13,625 nucleotides of DNA, taken from NCBI GenBank assembly GCA_031266115.1, contig JAISBQ010000131.1, forward strand, positions 1 through 13,625, in the 5' to 3' direction. Origin of the DNA: Bifidobacteriaceae bacterium (GTDB lineage Bacteria; Actinomycetota; Actinomycetes; Actinomycetales; WQXJ01). The notes beneath the pieces are model-generated. The model made no database searches, was not told where the DNA came from, and was given only the letters and a program-made list of their open reading frames with translations. Position 1 is the first letter of the stretch. Each line of letters starts with the position of its first letter. The position numbers and the translations under genes are program-made. This document shows positions 1 to 8,001 of this stretch, one piece after another.

Positions 1-618
1 CATCATCCGTGTGGCCAGCGCGCCGTCCACGGTGCGCACGGGGCTGGCGTCCAGCGCGGGCGCGTCTGCCGGGGTGGGGCGAGGGGCGGCATCGTCCGCG
101 GCGACGTCACCCAGCCGCACCACGTGGGCGACGATCTGCACGCCGAGGGCTTGGCCGAGGAGGGCCGTGGCCACGGTTCCGGCGGCGACTCGCGCCGCGG
201 TCTCCCTGGCCGACGAGCGTTCCAGGACCGCTCGTGCGTCCTCGTGGCCGTACTTGAGCATGCCGGGAAGGTCGGCGTGACCGGGCCTGGGCCGGGTGAG
301 CGGTTCCGCGCGAGCCGAGGGCGGGACCGGCCCTGGATCCGGGGACATGACCTCGCGCCACGCCGGCCATTCGGCGTTGGCGATCTCGATGGCGATCGGC
401 GAGCCGAGTGTCCGGCCCCGCCACACGCCGGCCGTCAAGGTGACCTCGTCCGTTTCGACCGTCATCCGTGCCCCACGCCCGTGGCCGACGCGCCGCCGCG
501 CCAATCCGGCCACAATGTCCGCGCTGGTCAAGGCGACGTCCGCCGGGATTCCCTCGACCATGGCCACCAGCGCGCGCCCATGGGACTCCCCCGCCGTTGC
601 CCACCTTAATCCGCCCAC
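1..618 (-). CDS. aroC: Chorismate synthase, N-terminal part (runs off left edge)
   Basis: Chorismate synthase converts 5-enolpyruvylshikimate-3-phosphate to chorismate, the last common step of aromatic amino-acid synthesis, using reduced FMN. The first 206 residues are visible. The protein begins MGGLRWATAGESHGRALVAM, giving the family GESHG motif at residues 10-14. An RVGHGRG basic loop follows near residue 40, then MLKYGHEDARAVLE and the SSARETAARVAAG signature. The last visible stretch, SPVRTVDGALATRMM, resembles the family's SPVRCPD region. The GTG start at 618-616 is chosen because GGAGGAG lies about 6 bases upstream and the family N-terminus starts exactly there. It overlaps the end of aroE by 13 bases, so the two shikimate-pathway genes are probably co-translated. 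No stop occurs in frame before the edge; the C-terminal half is outside the window. Confidence 0.95.
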   Translation of the reverse strand, partial: MGGLRWATAGESHGRALVAMVEGIPADVALTSADIVAGLARRRVGHGRGARMTVETDEVTLTAGVWRGRTLGSPIAIEIANAEWPAWREVMSPDPGPVPPSARAEPLTRPRPGHADLPGMLKYGHEDARAVLERSSARETAARVAAGTVATALLGQALGVQIVAHVVRLGDVAADDAAPRPTPADAPALDASPVRTVDGALATRMM

Positions 619-1541
619 GGCGCTTCTCCTCCGTTCCCGCGTACGATGTCGGTCCCTCCCGGCCGTGTCCTCGCCAGCGCCGCCCGCATCGCCGCGATGG
701 GAGCCGTCAGGCCGGTCATCGCCTCCACCTGCCGCGCCGCCTGGTGCATCAGCATGGCCAGGCCGGGAACCACGGTGCCGCCGGCCCTCACCCAGGCGCG
801 TACGAGTCGGCTCGGCCACGGATCGTAGGCGACATCGAGGAGCACCCGTCCACGGGCGTTCGCGGGCAGCCGCTCCGCAAACGCGTCCGCCGCACCGGGC
901 GGCAATGCCGCGATCACGATCGGGGTCACGGGTGCGGGCCGGCCCGCGGATATCCCGCGGACGCTCGCCACCCCGCCGAACGCCTGAGCGATGGCCGGCA
1001 GGTGTGCACCCCGTTCAGGGTGACGCGCCCACACCTCGACCGGCCCGATCCCGGCCCTCGCGAGCGCCGCGAGGGCCGATGCCGCCGTGGCGCCCGAGCC
1101 AAGGACGGTCGCCGCGTGCGGCGAAAGGCCCTCGGGCGCCGCGAGGTCCGCGTCATTGAGCGCCGCCGCGATCCCGTCCACGTCGGTGTTGAGCGCAGTC
1201 CACCCGCCGCCTGCGGCGGGAATCAGGGTGTTGGCGCCACCCGTCAGGCGAGCGAGCCGATCCACGTGGGTGGCCAGCGTGAGCGCCACGGGTTTGAGCG
1301 GCATCGTCAGCGAGAATCCTGCCCATCCGTCCGCGCGGGCGAGGAAGGCCGCCAACTGGTCAGCCACCAGATCGCGTGCCTCATACGTCCATCCGTCCAG
1401 ACCGAGCGCCGCGTAGGCCGCCCGGTGGAGCACTGGGGACAGGCTGTGGCCGATGGGATGCCCGAGAACAGCCGCGCGGCCCGGTCCCGACCGGTGCGCC
1501 GCAACCGCCCCTACGTTCCCATCCAGCCACTTAGTAGTCAC
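606..1541 (-). CDS. aroE: Shikimate dehydrogenase
   Basis: NADP-dependent reduction of 3-dehydroshikimate to shikimate in the cytoplasm. Numbered from the GTG at 1541 (311 aa), the substrate-binding motif LGHPIGHSLSP is at residues 26-36. The catalytic lysine is probably K83 in SLTMPLK, NT is at 104-105 (GGANTL), and the catalytic aspartate is D120 in NTDVDGI. A glycine-rich nucleotide loop, VLGSGATAASAL, follows. The C-terminus has VVPGLAMLMHQAARQ, as in the family. The start is uncertain. No ATG, GTG or TTG lies between the mltG stop and the GHPIGHS motif, so translation must begin inside mltG. GTG 1541 gives the shortest extension (about 24 residues longer than usual) and an 11-base overlap; ATG 1589 is the next option and no start has a clear ribosome site. 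The call as AroE, rather than a quinate dehydrogenase, rests partly on the adjacent aroC. Confidence 0.92.
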   Translation of the reverse strand: MTTKWLDGNVGAVAAHRSGPGRAAVLGHPIGHSLSPVLHRAAYAALGLDGWTYEARDLVADQLAAFLARADGWAGFSLTMPLKPVALTLATHVDRLARLTGGANTLIPAAGGGWTALNTDVDGIAAALNDADLAAPEGLSPHAATVLGSGATAASALAALARAGIGPVEVWARHPERGAHLPAIAQAFGGVASVRGISAGRPAPVTPIVIAALPPGAADAFAERLPANARGRVLLDVAYDPWPSRLVRAWVRAGGTVVPGLAMLMHQAARQVEAMTGLTAPIAAMRAALARTRPGGTDIVRGNGGEAPWAD

Positions 1542-2679
1542 CGGGGTGCTCGGCGATCCAGTCACGCATCTGTTGGACGTTGGCCTCATGGCCCGCGGCG
1601 GTCTCGGCGTAGGCCGTCTCGCCGCTTTGGAGGTTCACCACCACGAAGTACAGCCAGTCCCCCTTCTCGGGGCCGAGCGCCGCAGCGATGGCGGCCTCGC
1701 CGGGGTTGCAGATCGCTCCGCCAGGCAGCCCTTCGTTGACATAGGTGTTGTACGGGTTATCGTCCGCGCGCTCCTCGTCGGTAGTGAACACCGTGGAGAA
1801 GTTGCCGGCGCCGTACGCAACGGTTGCATCGGACATCAGCAGCATGTCTTGATCGATCCGGTTGAGGAACACGCGCGCCACCTTCGGGCGGTCCTCGTCT
1901 AGCTTGGCTTCCTTTTCCACCATGGAGGCGAGAATCAGAGTCTTGCGCCACACCTCGGGTTCGGCACCGAAATCGTCCAACACCTCGACGGTCTTGGCGA
2001 TCATCGGGGCAAGCACCTCGGCGGGGGTCGGATTGGGGTCCACCTCGTACGTGGCGGGAAACAGCCAGCCCTCCACGTCACCTTCGGCCTCGGGTGGCAA
2101 CCCGAGTGTCTCGGTGTCTTTGGCCGCGTCGGCCAACGATTCGACGCTCAGCCCAGTCGCCTCGGCGATTCGCTCATAGACCTGATCGGCACGGAACCCC
2201 TCGGGGACCGTGAACTTGACCACCTGGCGGTTGACGGGATCGAGAAGCGCCGCGACCGCATCGGCAGCACGCATCTCCCGCGCCAGCGTGTAGGTTCCCG
2301 GCTGGACACCCTGGGCGCGCGAGTTGAGGTTGAACGCGGTGACGAAGGCGTCGGCCGTCGCCACAACGCCGGCGTCGGCGAGGGTCTCAGCGATGGCCAT
2401 GCCGCCATCGCCCGAGCGAACCACCACCTGGACGGCCCCGGTTCCTGGCCCTTCATAGTCGGTGACCACCTGTTCGGTCTCGCCGCGAAAACTGTCGATG
2501 AAGGGCAGCACCACGAACACGCTGACCGCACCCATGGCAGCGAGTGCGGCGATGGACACCCCGGCGGTGACGATGCGGCGCCGGCGCCGCGTGGCCCTGA
2601 TCCGTTCGAGATCCCGTTCATGTGCCCGGCGCGCCGGCGGCCCCGTGCCCGCCGGCGGGTCGGTGAACCACTCACTCAC
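1531..2679 (-). CDS. mltG: Endolytic peptidoglycan transglycosylase MltG (YceG-like)
   Basis: Membrane-anchored lytic transglycosylase that cuts nascent peptidoglycan glycan strands and sets their length. The 382-aa protein has a basic cytoplasmic N-terminus (residues 1-35, rich in Arg), one membrane segment at about 36-60, and an extracytoplasmic YceG domain. Visible motifs are VPEGFRADQVYERIA (158-172), EGWLFPATYEV (203-213) and LASMVEKEA (250-258). E255 in that last motif aligns with the catalytic glutamate of E. coli MltG. YNTYVNEGLPGGAICNPGEAA follows at 310-330. The GTG start at 2679 is supported by GGAGGG upstream and overlaps the ruvX stop as GTGA. The cytoplasmic tail is short, unlike the long disordered tails of some actinobacterial MltG proteins. 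The order alaS-ruvX-mltG-aroE is common in actinobacteria. Confidence 0.95.
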   Translation of the reverse strand: MSEWFTDPPAGTGPPARRAHERDLERIRATRRRRRIVTAGVSIAALAAMGAVSVFVVLPFIDSFRGETEQVVTDYEGPGTGAVQVVVRSGDGGMAIAETLADAGVVATADAFVTAFNLNSRAQGVQPGTYTLAREMRAADAVAALLDPVNRQVVKFTVPEGFRADQVYERIAEATGLSVESLADAAKDTETLGLPPEAEGDVEGWLFPATYEVDPNPTPAEVLAPMIAKTVEVLDDFGAEPEVWRKTLILASMVEKEAKLDEDRPKVARVFLNRIDQDMLLMSDATVAYGAGNFSTVFTTDEERADDNPYNTYVNEGLPGGAICNPGEAAIAAALGPEKGDWLYFVVVNLQSGETAYAETAAGHEANVQQMRDWIAEHPGDY

Positions 2680-3173
2680 GCGTCACCCTCCTTGTCCCGG
2701 GCCCCGGGCGATTGTAGCGTCACCGGTTCTCCCGGTAACTCGCCGGTGGACCGCTCCCGGTCCAGCGCCGATTGAAGGATCAACACGGCCGCCACCTGGT
2801 CGATGACGGCCCGTCCCGACCGCTCATCACGCCCGGCACCCCGCAGGTGCCCTTTCGCTTCAACTGTGGTCAGACGTTCGTCCACCAGGCGGACTCCGCC
2901 ATGCCATCGCCCCGCCAGCACCTGGGCAAACGCCTGAGCCTTGCCGGCAGCGGCCCCGGCGGCACCCGACAGGTGAACGGGGTGACCAACAATGATCTCG
3001 ATGGCGCCGTCATCGTCCGCGATCTGGACGATCTGGCCGGCGAGCGCGTGGTCCGTCATCCCGGCTCGCGCGATGGTCGCCACCGGCGTCGCGAGGATGC
3101 CGTCTGGGTCCGAGTGGGCTACGCCGACACGCGCGTCGCCCACGTCGATCGCGAGGCGCCGGCCCCGGCGCAT
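2676..3173 (-). CDS. ruvX: Putative pre-16S rRNA processing nuclease RuvX (YqgF)
   Basis: RNase H-fold protein of the YqgF family, implicated in maturing the 5' end of 16S rRNA and formerly annotated as a Holliday-junction resolvase. The 165-aa protein has the N-terminal acidic strand LAIDVGDARVGVAHSDPDG (D in the first strand), then EIIVGHPVHLSGAAG, RLVDERLTTVEA with the conserved DERLTT, and IDQVAAVLILQSAL, where the last conserved aspartate sits. A short unconserved tail of about 30 residues follows. The ATG at 3173 shares one base with the alaS stop (TGATG). AGGAGG lies just upstream inside the end of alaS, so translation is probably coupled. Confidence 0.94.
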   Translation of the reverse strand: MRRGRRLAIDVGDARVGVAHSDPDGILATPVATIARAGMTDHALAGQIVQIADDDGAIEIIVGHPVHLSGAAGAAAGKAQAFAQVLAGRWHGGVRLVDERLTTVEAKGHLRGAGRDERSGRAVIDQVAAVLILQSALDRERSTGELPGEPVTLQSPGARDKEGDA

Positions 3174-5837
3174 CAGTCCGCGACCTCCTGGCGGAGCACC
3201 GCGAACGCCTCGGCCATGCGGTCCGGCCGGGCGCCTCCGCCTTGTGCCATGTCGTCTTTGCCGCCCCCGCCCCCGCCGAGCACCCCGGAGGCGGCCTTTG
3301 CGAGCACGCCGGCCCGTACGCCGCGATCCCGTGCGGCGCCGTTGGTCGCCACGACAATGACGGCTCTCCCTCCGGCCTGTCCGGCCATGGCGACCACGGT
3401 TGGACGCCCCTCGCCGAGCCTGGCCCGCACGTCACCGGCCAACGCGCGCAGGTCTTCGATGGCGCCATCCTCGCCGGCATCGAAGGTCGCGAGGAGCACC
3501 GGGTCGCCGCTCGCGCCCGCCGCGATGTCCGCGGCACGGGCGAGGAGCCGGGCCTGGCGCATCGCGTCCACTCGGCGTTCGGCCTCGTGGACGCGCCTGA
3601 CCAGGGCGTCCACGCGCTGAGGCAGGTCATCGGCCCGGACCTTGAGCAGTTCGGACAGCTGGGACACGAGAACGTGCTCGCGGGCGTTGTATCCGTAGGC
3701 TCGGTCCCCCACGAACGCTTCGAGACGCCGGACCCCGGATCCAGTGGACTCCTCGCCTACCAGGGTGATCCGCCCGAGTTGTCCTGAGGTGTTCATGTGG
3801 GTGCCGCCGCACAGTTCGCGGGACCAGTCACCACCGATCGACACCACCCGGACCATGTCGCCGTACTTTTCGCCAAACAGCGCCATTGCGCCGAGCGCCT
3901 CGGCCTCGGTGCGAGGCATAACCTGTTCCGTTACTTCCAGATCCTCGGCCAGCATCGTGTTGGCCTCTTCCTCAATGGCTGCGAGGGACGATGCCGGCAC
4001 GGAACTGCCGTAGTGGAAGTCGAAGCGCAGGCGCGATGGGGCGTTCTCCGAGCCGGCCTGGGTGGCGGTTCCACCGAGGTGGTCTCGCAGCACTCGGTGA
4101 ACCATGTGTGTGGCGGTGTGGGCACGCGAGATCGCCTTGCGGCGCGCCACGTCGACCCGCGCGTGGGCGGCATCGCCAATGGCGAGCGTGCCTTCCGCTA
4201 GGCGCCCGCGGTGAACAATCAGCCCGCGCACCGGCCGCTGAACATCGTCGACATCGACGGTGGCACCGGAATCGAATTCGAGGGTGCCTTGGTCCGGCTG
4301 TTGCCCACCGGCCTCGGCGTAGAAGGGTGTGCGGTCGAGGATGAGTTCCACATCCGCCGGTCCGCTGACCACCGGCACCGCCACACCATCGGCGAGCAGA
4401 CCGACGATCCGGGAGCGAAGCTCCATCAGGGAGTATCCGTCGAACTCGGTCTGGCGGCCAATCTCGGTGAGCACCGCCTGGTATGCGCCCGTGTCGGCGA
4501 GCCCCCCGTTTGGCGAGCGCATCCGCGCGGGCGCGCTGGCGTTGGGCGGCCATGAGTTCACGGAACACCGGAACGTCCACGTCCAGGCCCTGTTCGGCCG
4601 CGGCCTCAATGGTGAGATCGATCGGGAACCCGAACGTATCGTGCAGGGCGAAGGCGTCGTCACCGGACAAGGTGGCCTGGCCGGCGTCCCTGGCCCTGGC
4701 TGTCGCACGGGTCAGCATCGCTGTCCCCTGGGTCAGGGTCCGCAAGAAGCTGTCCTCTTCGGCATATGCGGTGCCGCTGATCCGGTCCCAATCCCGCTGG
4801 AGCTCCGGATAGGAGGCCTTCATCGCATCCTTCGAGGTGGTCAGGAGTTCGGGCATGACGTGCTCGTAAACCCCGAGGAGCCTCATCGACCGGATCACGC
4901 GACGCACCAGGCGGCGCAACACGTACCCGCGGCCCTCGTTCGAGGGGGTCACTCCGTCGCCGATCAGCATCAGGGCGGAGCGGACGTGATCGGCCACCAC
5001 GCGGAATCCCACGTCCGCCTGGGGATCGCTGCCGTATGTGCGCCCGGCGAGTTCCTCGGCCTTGGCGATAACGGGAAAAACCTCGTCGATCTCGTAGAGG
5101 TTGCCCGCGCCCTGGAGGAGGTAGGCGACACGTTCGAGACCCATCCCGGTGTCGATGTTCTTCTGGGCGAGTTCACCCAGGATTTCGAAATCCTCCTTGC
5201 CGGTGCCGCGGCCGCGTTCCATCTCCATGAACACGAGGTTCCAGATCTCCAAGAACCTGTCCTCGTCCACGATCGGTCCGCCATCGGGCCCAAACTGGGG
5301 TCCCCGGTCCACGTAGATCTCCGAACAGGGTCCGGCCGGTCCGGGCTGTCCCGTGGACCAGAAGTTATCCTTCATGCCGCGCCGTTGGATGCGTTCGGGG
5401 GCGAGTCCCGCCACGCTGCGCCACAGGCGTGCCGCCTCGTCGTCCCCCTCGTACACCGTCACCCAGATGGAATCGGGATCGAATCCGAAGAACCCGTCCG
5501 ACTGCGGTCCGGTCACCAACTCCCACGCGTAGGCGATAGCACCTTCCTTGAAGTAGTCGCCGAAGGAGAAGTTGCCGTTCATCTGGAAGAACGTGCCATG
5601 CCGGGTGGTCTTGCCGACTTCGTCGATGTCGAGGGTGCGCACGCACTTTTGGACCGATGTGGCCCGTGGCCACGGCGGTGTGACCTGTCCGAGCATGTAG
5701 GGGATGAAGGGCACCATCCCGGCCACGGTGAACAGCAGTGAGGGGTCGGCGCTGATCAGGGACGCGGAGGGCACCACTTCGTGGTTGCGGGACCCGAAGT
5801 ACTCGAGGTACCGCCGCCTAATCTCGGACGTGAGCAT
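3173..5837 (-). CDS. alaS: Alanyl-tRNA synthetase, reading frame interrupted by one extra base
   Basis: Charges tRNA-Ala and hydrolyses mischarged Ser/Gly. The gene is open in one frame from ATG 5837 to the G-run at 4507-4502 and continues in another frame to the TGA at 3173. Removing one G gives 887 residues, the normal family length. The N-terminal part has the class II core (KCVRTLDIDEVGKTTRH, then NGNFSFGDYFK). The second part has the editing-domain zinc ligands HTATH (corrected H573/H577) and CGGTH (C676/H680), followed by the C-Ala domain ending in a GGGGGGK loop. GGAAGG precedes the start. It lies between a small membrane-protein gene and ruvX. Since alaS is essential and both halves look well conserved, a sequencing or assembly error, or a slippage site, is more likely than a dead gene. 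Some pipelines would call it a pseudogene or two genes. Confidence 0.93.
4502..4507 (-). other. Six-G homopolymer at the alaS frame break
   Basis: On the coding strand the sequence reads AAA CGG GGG GCT CGC in the upstream frame and AAC GGG GGG CTC GCC GAC in the downstream frame. The conserved protein leaves the first frame after ALAKRG and resumes at LADTGAYQAVLTEIG in the second. One G too many in this run explains the break exactly. A +1 ribosomal slip on GGG GGG is mechanically possible, because the tRNA would re-pair with GGG. Confidence 0.85.
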
Positions 5838-5877
5838 GGCGTGAGCCTTCCTTTGCTGGTTCTCAAGTCACACGGGT

Positions 5878-6225
5878 TCAGAAGTCGTACAGCGGGTCGA
5901 GTTCGTCGCCCGCTTGGAGGCCTCCGGGCCTGGACGATGACGGCGCTCGGGCGGGCTGGCGGGGTGCGGATCCGGGCGCGGGCGCTGGCGCGCCATCGTC
6001 CTTGCCACCCCCCAGGACCGCGGCACGCAACTCGGCCTCGCGCCGCGCGGCCGCAGTCCGGACATCACCGGCGAACCCCTGGGCGGCGCCGATCAGCGAA
6101 TCGGCCGTCCGTGCGAGCCCCTGCGGCGTGGCGGCCGACCTGAGGCGCTCCACGCGGCGGACGGCCACCACGGCGCCCGCGGCGATCGCGGCGAGCAACC
6201 CCAGGGAGGCGAGCCGGCGAATCAT
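5878..6225 (-). CDS. Small membrane-anchored protein of unknown function
   Basis: 115-aa protein with no known catalytic motif. Residues 5-22 (LASLGLLAAIAAGAVVAV) form one hydrophobic segment, preceded by MIRR, so it is probably inserted as an N-terminal anchor. A basic stretch follows, then a helical region at about 35-70 rich in Ala, Arg and Glu. A Pro/Ala-rich linker (GAPAPAPGSAPRQPARAP) leads to an acidic tail ending ELDPLYDF. The start overlaps the stop of the DUF948 gene as ATGA, so the two are translationally coupled. The alaS start is 40 bases further on. Actinobacteria often carry a similar short anchored protein between the DUF948 gene and alaS (DUF6167-like proteins in Streptomyces). 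I infer that this is the local counterpart from its position and architecture, not from sequence identity. Confidence 0.75.
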   Translation of the reverse strand: MIRRLASLGLLAAIAAGAVVAVRRVERLRSAATPQGLARTADSLIGAAQGFAGDVRTAAARREAELRAAVLGGGKDDGAPAPAPGSAPRQPARAPSSSRPGGLQAGDELDPLYDF

Positions 6226-6581
6226 GACCGTGACCGCCGGGACGTGAAGGCGCTGCGGACCCCATAGGTGAACGCGGCGACCTTGATGATCGGCGAGCCA
6301 ATGGTCGCGGCAAACAGGGCGGTCAGCGCCGAGACGTTCTGTGAGACCTCCGCGGCGGCCGTGGTGACGGTCTCGGCTCGCTCGAGGATGGCGTTGGCGC
6401 CGGCCACGGATGTGGTCGCCTCGTCGAGGATCGGCATCGTGTGATCGGTCATCGACTTGACGGCGACACGAGTCTCGTCGAGCACGCGGCCAAGTTTGAT
6501 GATCGGCACGGCGAGCAGGCCGACGAGGATGAGGAAACCGGCCGCTGCGGCGAGTCCGGCAATAGGTCCGATGTAGTCCAT
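6222..6581 (-). CDS. DUF948 family membrane protein
   Basis: 119-aa protein whose N-terminal membrane segment, at about residues 5-28 (GPIAGLAAAAGFLILVGLLA), is followed by PIIKLGRVLDETRVAVK. A long amphipathic helix at about 35-92 has Val, Leu and Ala at heptad spacing (DEATTSVAGANAILERAE) and probably forms a coiled coil. The tail GSPIIKVAAFTYGVRSAF matches the end of actinobacterial DUF948 proteins, and the final residues are basic (TSRRSRS). The biochemical role is unknown. The ATG start has AGGGGGG 6 bases upstream. It sits 31 bases after rpsD and overlaps the next gene by 4 bases, so it belongs to the rpsD-alaS operon. Confidence 0.85.
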   Translation of the reverse strand: MDYIGPIAGLAAAAGFLILVGLLAVPIIKLGRVLDETRVAVKSMTDHTMPILDEATTSVAGANAILERAETVTTAAAEVSQNVSALTALFAATIGSPIIKVAAFTYGVRSAFTSRRSRS

Positions 6582-6612
6582 GGTCGCCCCCCTTGTCGGT
6601 GGTGGGTGCGGG

Positions 6613-7239
6613 TCAGCGAGAGTAGTACTCGACGACGAGTTGAACCTCGGCGGTCACCGGGACTTCGGCCCGCTTGGGACGCCGGACGAGTTCCACGCGC
6701 AGGCGCTCCAGGGTCACGTCGAGGTACTCGGGCAGGGGCGGCAGCACGTCGCGGTGGGCTCCGGCGGCGGCCACCTGGAACGGGGTGAGGACCTGGGATG
6801 ACGGCTTGATCTGGATGACCTGCCCCGGGGTCACGCGGTAGCTGGGCCGGTCCACAAGCTTGCCGTCCACCAACACATGGCGGTGGACTACGGCCTGGCG
6901 GGCCTGGTAGATGGACCGGGCGAGCCCGGAGCGCAGCACGAGGGAGTCGAGGCGCATCTCCAGCAGTTCCACCAGTGCCTCACCGGTCAGCCCGGATTCC
7001 TTCTTCGCTTCCCCGAAGGCCCTCACGAGCTGCTTCTCACGCAGCCCATACTGGGCGCGCAGGCGCTGCTTTTCCCGCAACCGGACCGCATAGTCGGATT
7101 CGGTGCGCCGCCGGCCTCTGCCGTGCTCGCCGGGTGGGTAGGGTCGCTTCTCGAAGTACTTGACGGCTTTGGGTGTGAGGGGGATGCCGAGGGCTCGGGA
7201 TTCGCGAACCTGGCGGCGCGCGCGGCGAACAGATGTCAT
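6613..7239 (-). CDS. rpsD: 30S ribosomal protein S4
   Basis: Primary 16S rRNA-binding protein that starts assembly of the 30S body; in other bacteria it can repress its own mRNA. The 208-aa protein has the RRARRQVRESRALGIPLTPK start, then FEKRPYPPGEHGR, DYAVRLREKQRLRAQYGLRE, and an S4 RNA-binding domain from about residue 95 (RLDSLVLRSGLARSIYQARQ, then VLVDGKLVDRPSYRVTPGQV). It has no cysteines, so it is the zinc-independent form. The Shine-Dalgarno AGGAG lies about 13 bases before the ATG, longer than usual. The 150-base leader upstream carries its own promoter and the hairpins described separately. It is the first gene of the leftward operon. Confidence 0.97.
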   Translation of the reverse strand: MTSVRRARRQVRESRALGIPLTPKAVKYFEKRPYPPGEHGRGRRRTESDYAVRLREKQRLRAQYGLREKQLVRAFGEAKKESGLTGEALVELLEMRLDSLVLRSGLARSIYQARQAVVHRHVLVDGKLVDRPSYRVTPGQVIQIKPSSQVLTPFQVAAAGAHRDVLPPLPEYLDVTLERLRVELVRRPKRAEVPVTAEVQLVVEYYSR

Positions 7240-7288
7240 GGGTGGTACGCACTCCTGTCGTTGTTGTTGTCACGATCACACCGTCGCC

Positions 7289-7304
7289 ACCCACCACAGT
7301 GGGT
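7289..7304 (-). other. Hairpin in the rpsD leader
   Basis: The RNA-strand sequence ACCCAC-TGTG-GTGGGT is a perfect 6-bp stem with a tetraloop. It lies 50 bases before the rpsD start and directly after the stop of a short upstream ORF. No U-run follows, so it is not a classic terminator. A role in S4 autoregulation is possible but unproved. Confidence 0.4.
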
Positions 7305-7333
7305 CACCGACCACGGCGCGGGGCCAACACGTT

Positions 7334-7387
7334 CCCCTGCCGGGGAGGACGGCCAAGACCCCAGGTGCGCCCAAAGGCGCGACCAGC
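7334..7387 (-). ncRNA. Structured 5' leader of rpsD, shared with the acs leader
   Basis: On the RNA strand the leader starts with hairpin P1 (GGT, bulged C, GCGCC, loop TTTG, GGCGC, ACC; 7384-7364). A second stem, CCTGGG-GT-CTTGGC (7365-7352), shares its first two bases with the end of P1. A third hairpin, CCCC-GGCA-GGGG, occupies 7345-7334. The same arrangement at the same distance from a -10 box occurs before acs (11559-11607). The P1 stem arms are identical in the two copies and only the loop differs. Three of the second-stem substitutions (C-G to U-G, G-C to G-U, A-U to G-U) keep pairing; the outermost pair is lost here. The 3' arm of the third hairpin (AGGGG) could act as the ribosome site for a short upstream ORF, TTG 7327 to TGA 7304, reading MAPRRGR. 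Confidence 0.5.
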
Positions 7388-7392
7388 CGATC

Positions 7393-7398
7393 AGTCTA
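7393..7398 (-). promoter_or_regulatory. -10 element of the rpsD promoter
   Basis: TAGACT on the minus strand fits the actinobacterial TANNNT -10 pattern. The shared leader hairpin begins 7-9 bases downstream, where transcription should start. No good -35 hexamer is visible at 17-18 bases. The acs promoter TAAAGT sits at exactly the same distance from its leader, which supports both calls. Confidence 0.55.
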
Positions 7399-7410
7399 CC
7401 GCAGGCCGGT

Positions 7411-7429
7411 GGTGCGGGTGGCTCGCACC
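7411..7429 (-). terminator. Hairpin after the CoA-binding gene (weak terminator candidate)
   Basis: GGTGCG and CGCACC form a perfect 6-bp stem with a 7-base loop. It lies 16 bases past the stop of the CoA-binding gene and just before the rpsD -10 box. There is no U-tract, so termination is uncertain. Its position, between the end of one operon and the promoter of the next, is the main argument. Confidence 0.3.
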
Positions 7430-7444
7430 CACGCCCGGGAATCC

Positions 7445-7999
7445 CTAGCGTCCCTGGCGCCTGGACGTGATCACTCCTGTGTCAAAACCCGCCAGGTGGA
7501 GGCCACCGTGGAAGCGGGCGTGCTCGACCTTCAGGCATCTGTTGGTCACGACCGTGAGTCCTTCGGCCGCACCCCGTTCGGCCACATCCTGGTGGTGGGA
7601 ACCCAATTGCAACCACAGGGTGTCGGCGCCCACCGCCAAGGTCTCGTCCAACACCTGCGGCAGATCGGCGTGACGGCGGAAGACGTCGACAAGGTCGGGT
7701 CTGACGGGCAGGTCAGCCACCGTGGGATAGACCGGCTGGCCCAGGATCTCCCGTGCCCGCGGATTGACAAAGTAGAGGCGATAAGGCGAGGACGTCAGCA
7801 GATACGTCGCGACAAAGTAGCTCGCCCGTGACACCTTCGGCGACGCTCCAATCATCGCCACCACCCGCGTGCGTCGCAGGATCGCACGGCGCTGTGCGGC
7901 GTCAGGCGGTGACCACAGCGCCGACGCTGTGACATCGAGCGTCGGCCTCAGGGCGCACGCCTCAGCCCTCTCGCCTTCGGCGGCATTCTCGTCAGCCAC
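7445..7999 (-). CDS. CoA-binding-domain protein (YccU-like)
   Basis: 184-aa protein built around a Rossmann-type CoA_binding domain. A divergent N-terminal extension of about 40 residues precedes RVVAMIGASPKVSRASYFVA, which holds the glycine-rich loop. Then come YRLYFVNPRAREILGQPVYP, DLVDVFRRHADLPQVLDE, GADTLWLQLGSHHQDVAERGA and LTVVTNRCLKVEH, with the conserved cysteine next to Lys-Val-Glu-His. The order and spacing match YccU/YneT-type proteins. No enzymatic activity is established for this family, so the ligand is inferred from the fold. The GTG start at 7999 is chosen because it follows the metY stop by 2 bases and has GGAAGG upstream; the frame stays open much further upstream but only as antisense-like overlap of metY. 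It is the last gene of the acs-metY operon. Confidence 0.85.
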   Translation of the reverse strand: MADENAAEGERAEACALRPTLDVTASALWSPPDAAQRRAILRRTRVVAMIGASPKVSRASYFVATYLLTSSPYRLYFVNPRAREILGQPVYPTVADLPVRPDLVDVFRRHADLPQVLDETLAVGADTLWLQLGSHHQDVAERGAAEGLTVVTNRCLKVEHARFHGGLHLAGFDTGVITSRRQGR

Positions 8000-8001
8000 G
8001 G

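Noticed and set aside
107..604. Minus-strand ORF of 165 codons beginning MGNGGGVPWARAGG
   Set aside because: It is the wrong frame; the adjacent frame starting at GTG 618 is unmistakable chorismate synthase.
4329..5741. Long plus-strand open frame (470 codons) opposite alaS
   Set aside because: It is antisense to well-conserved AlaRS coding sequence, has no recognisable domain, and arises from the GC-rich codon pattern of the real gene.
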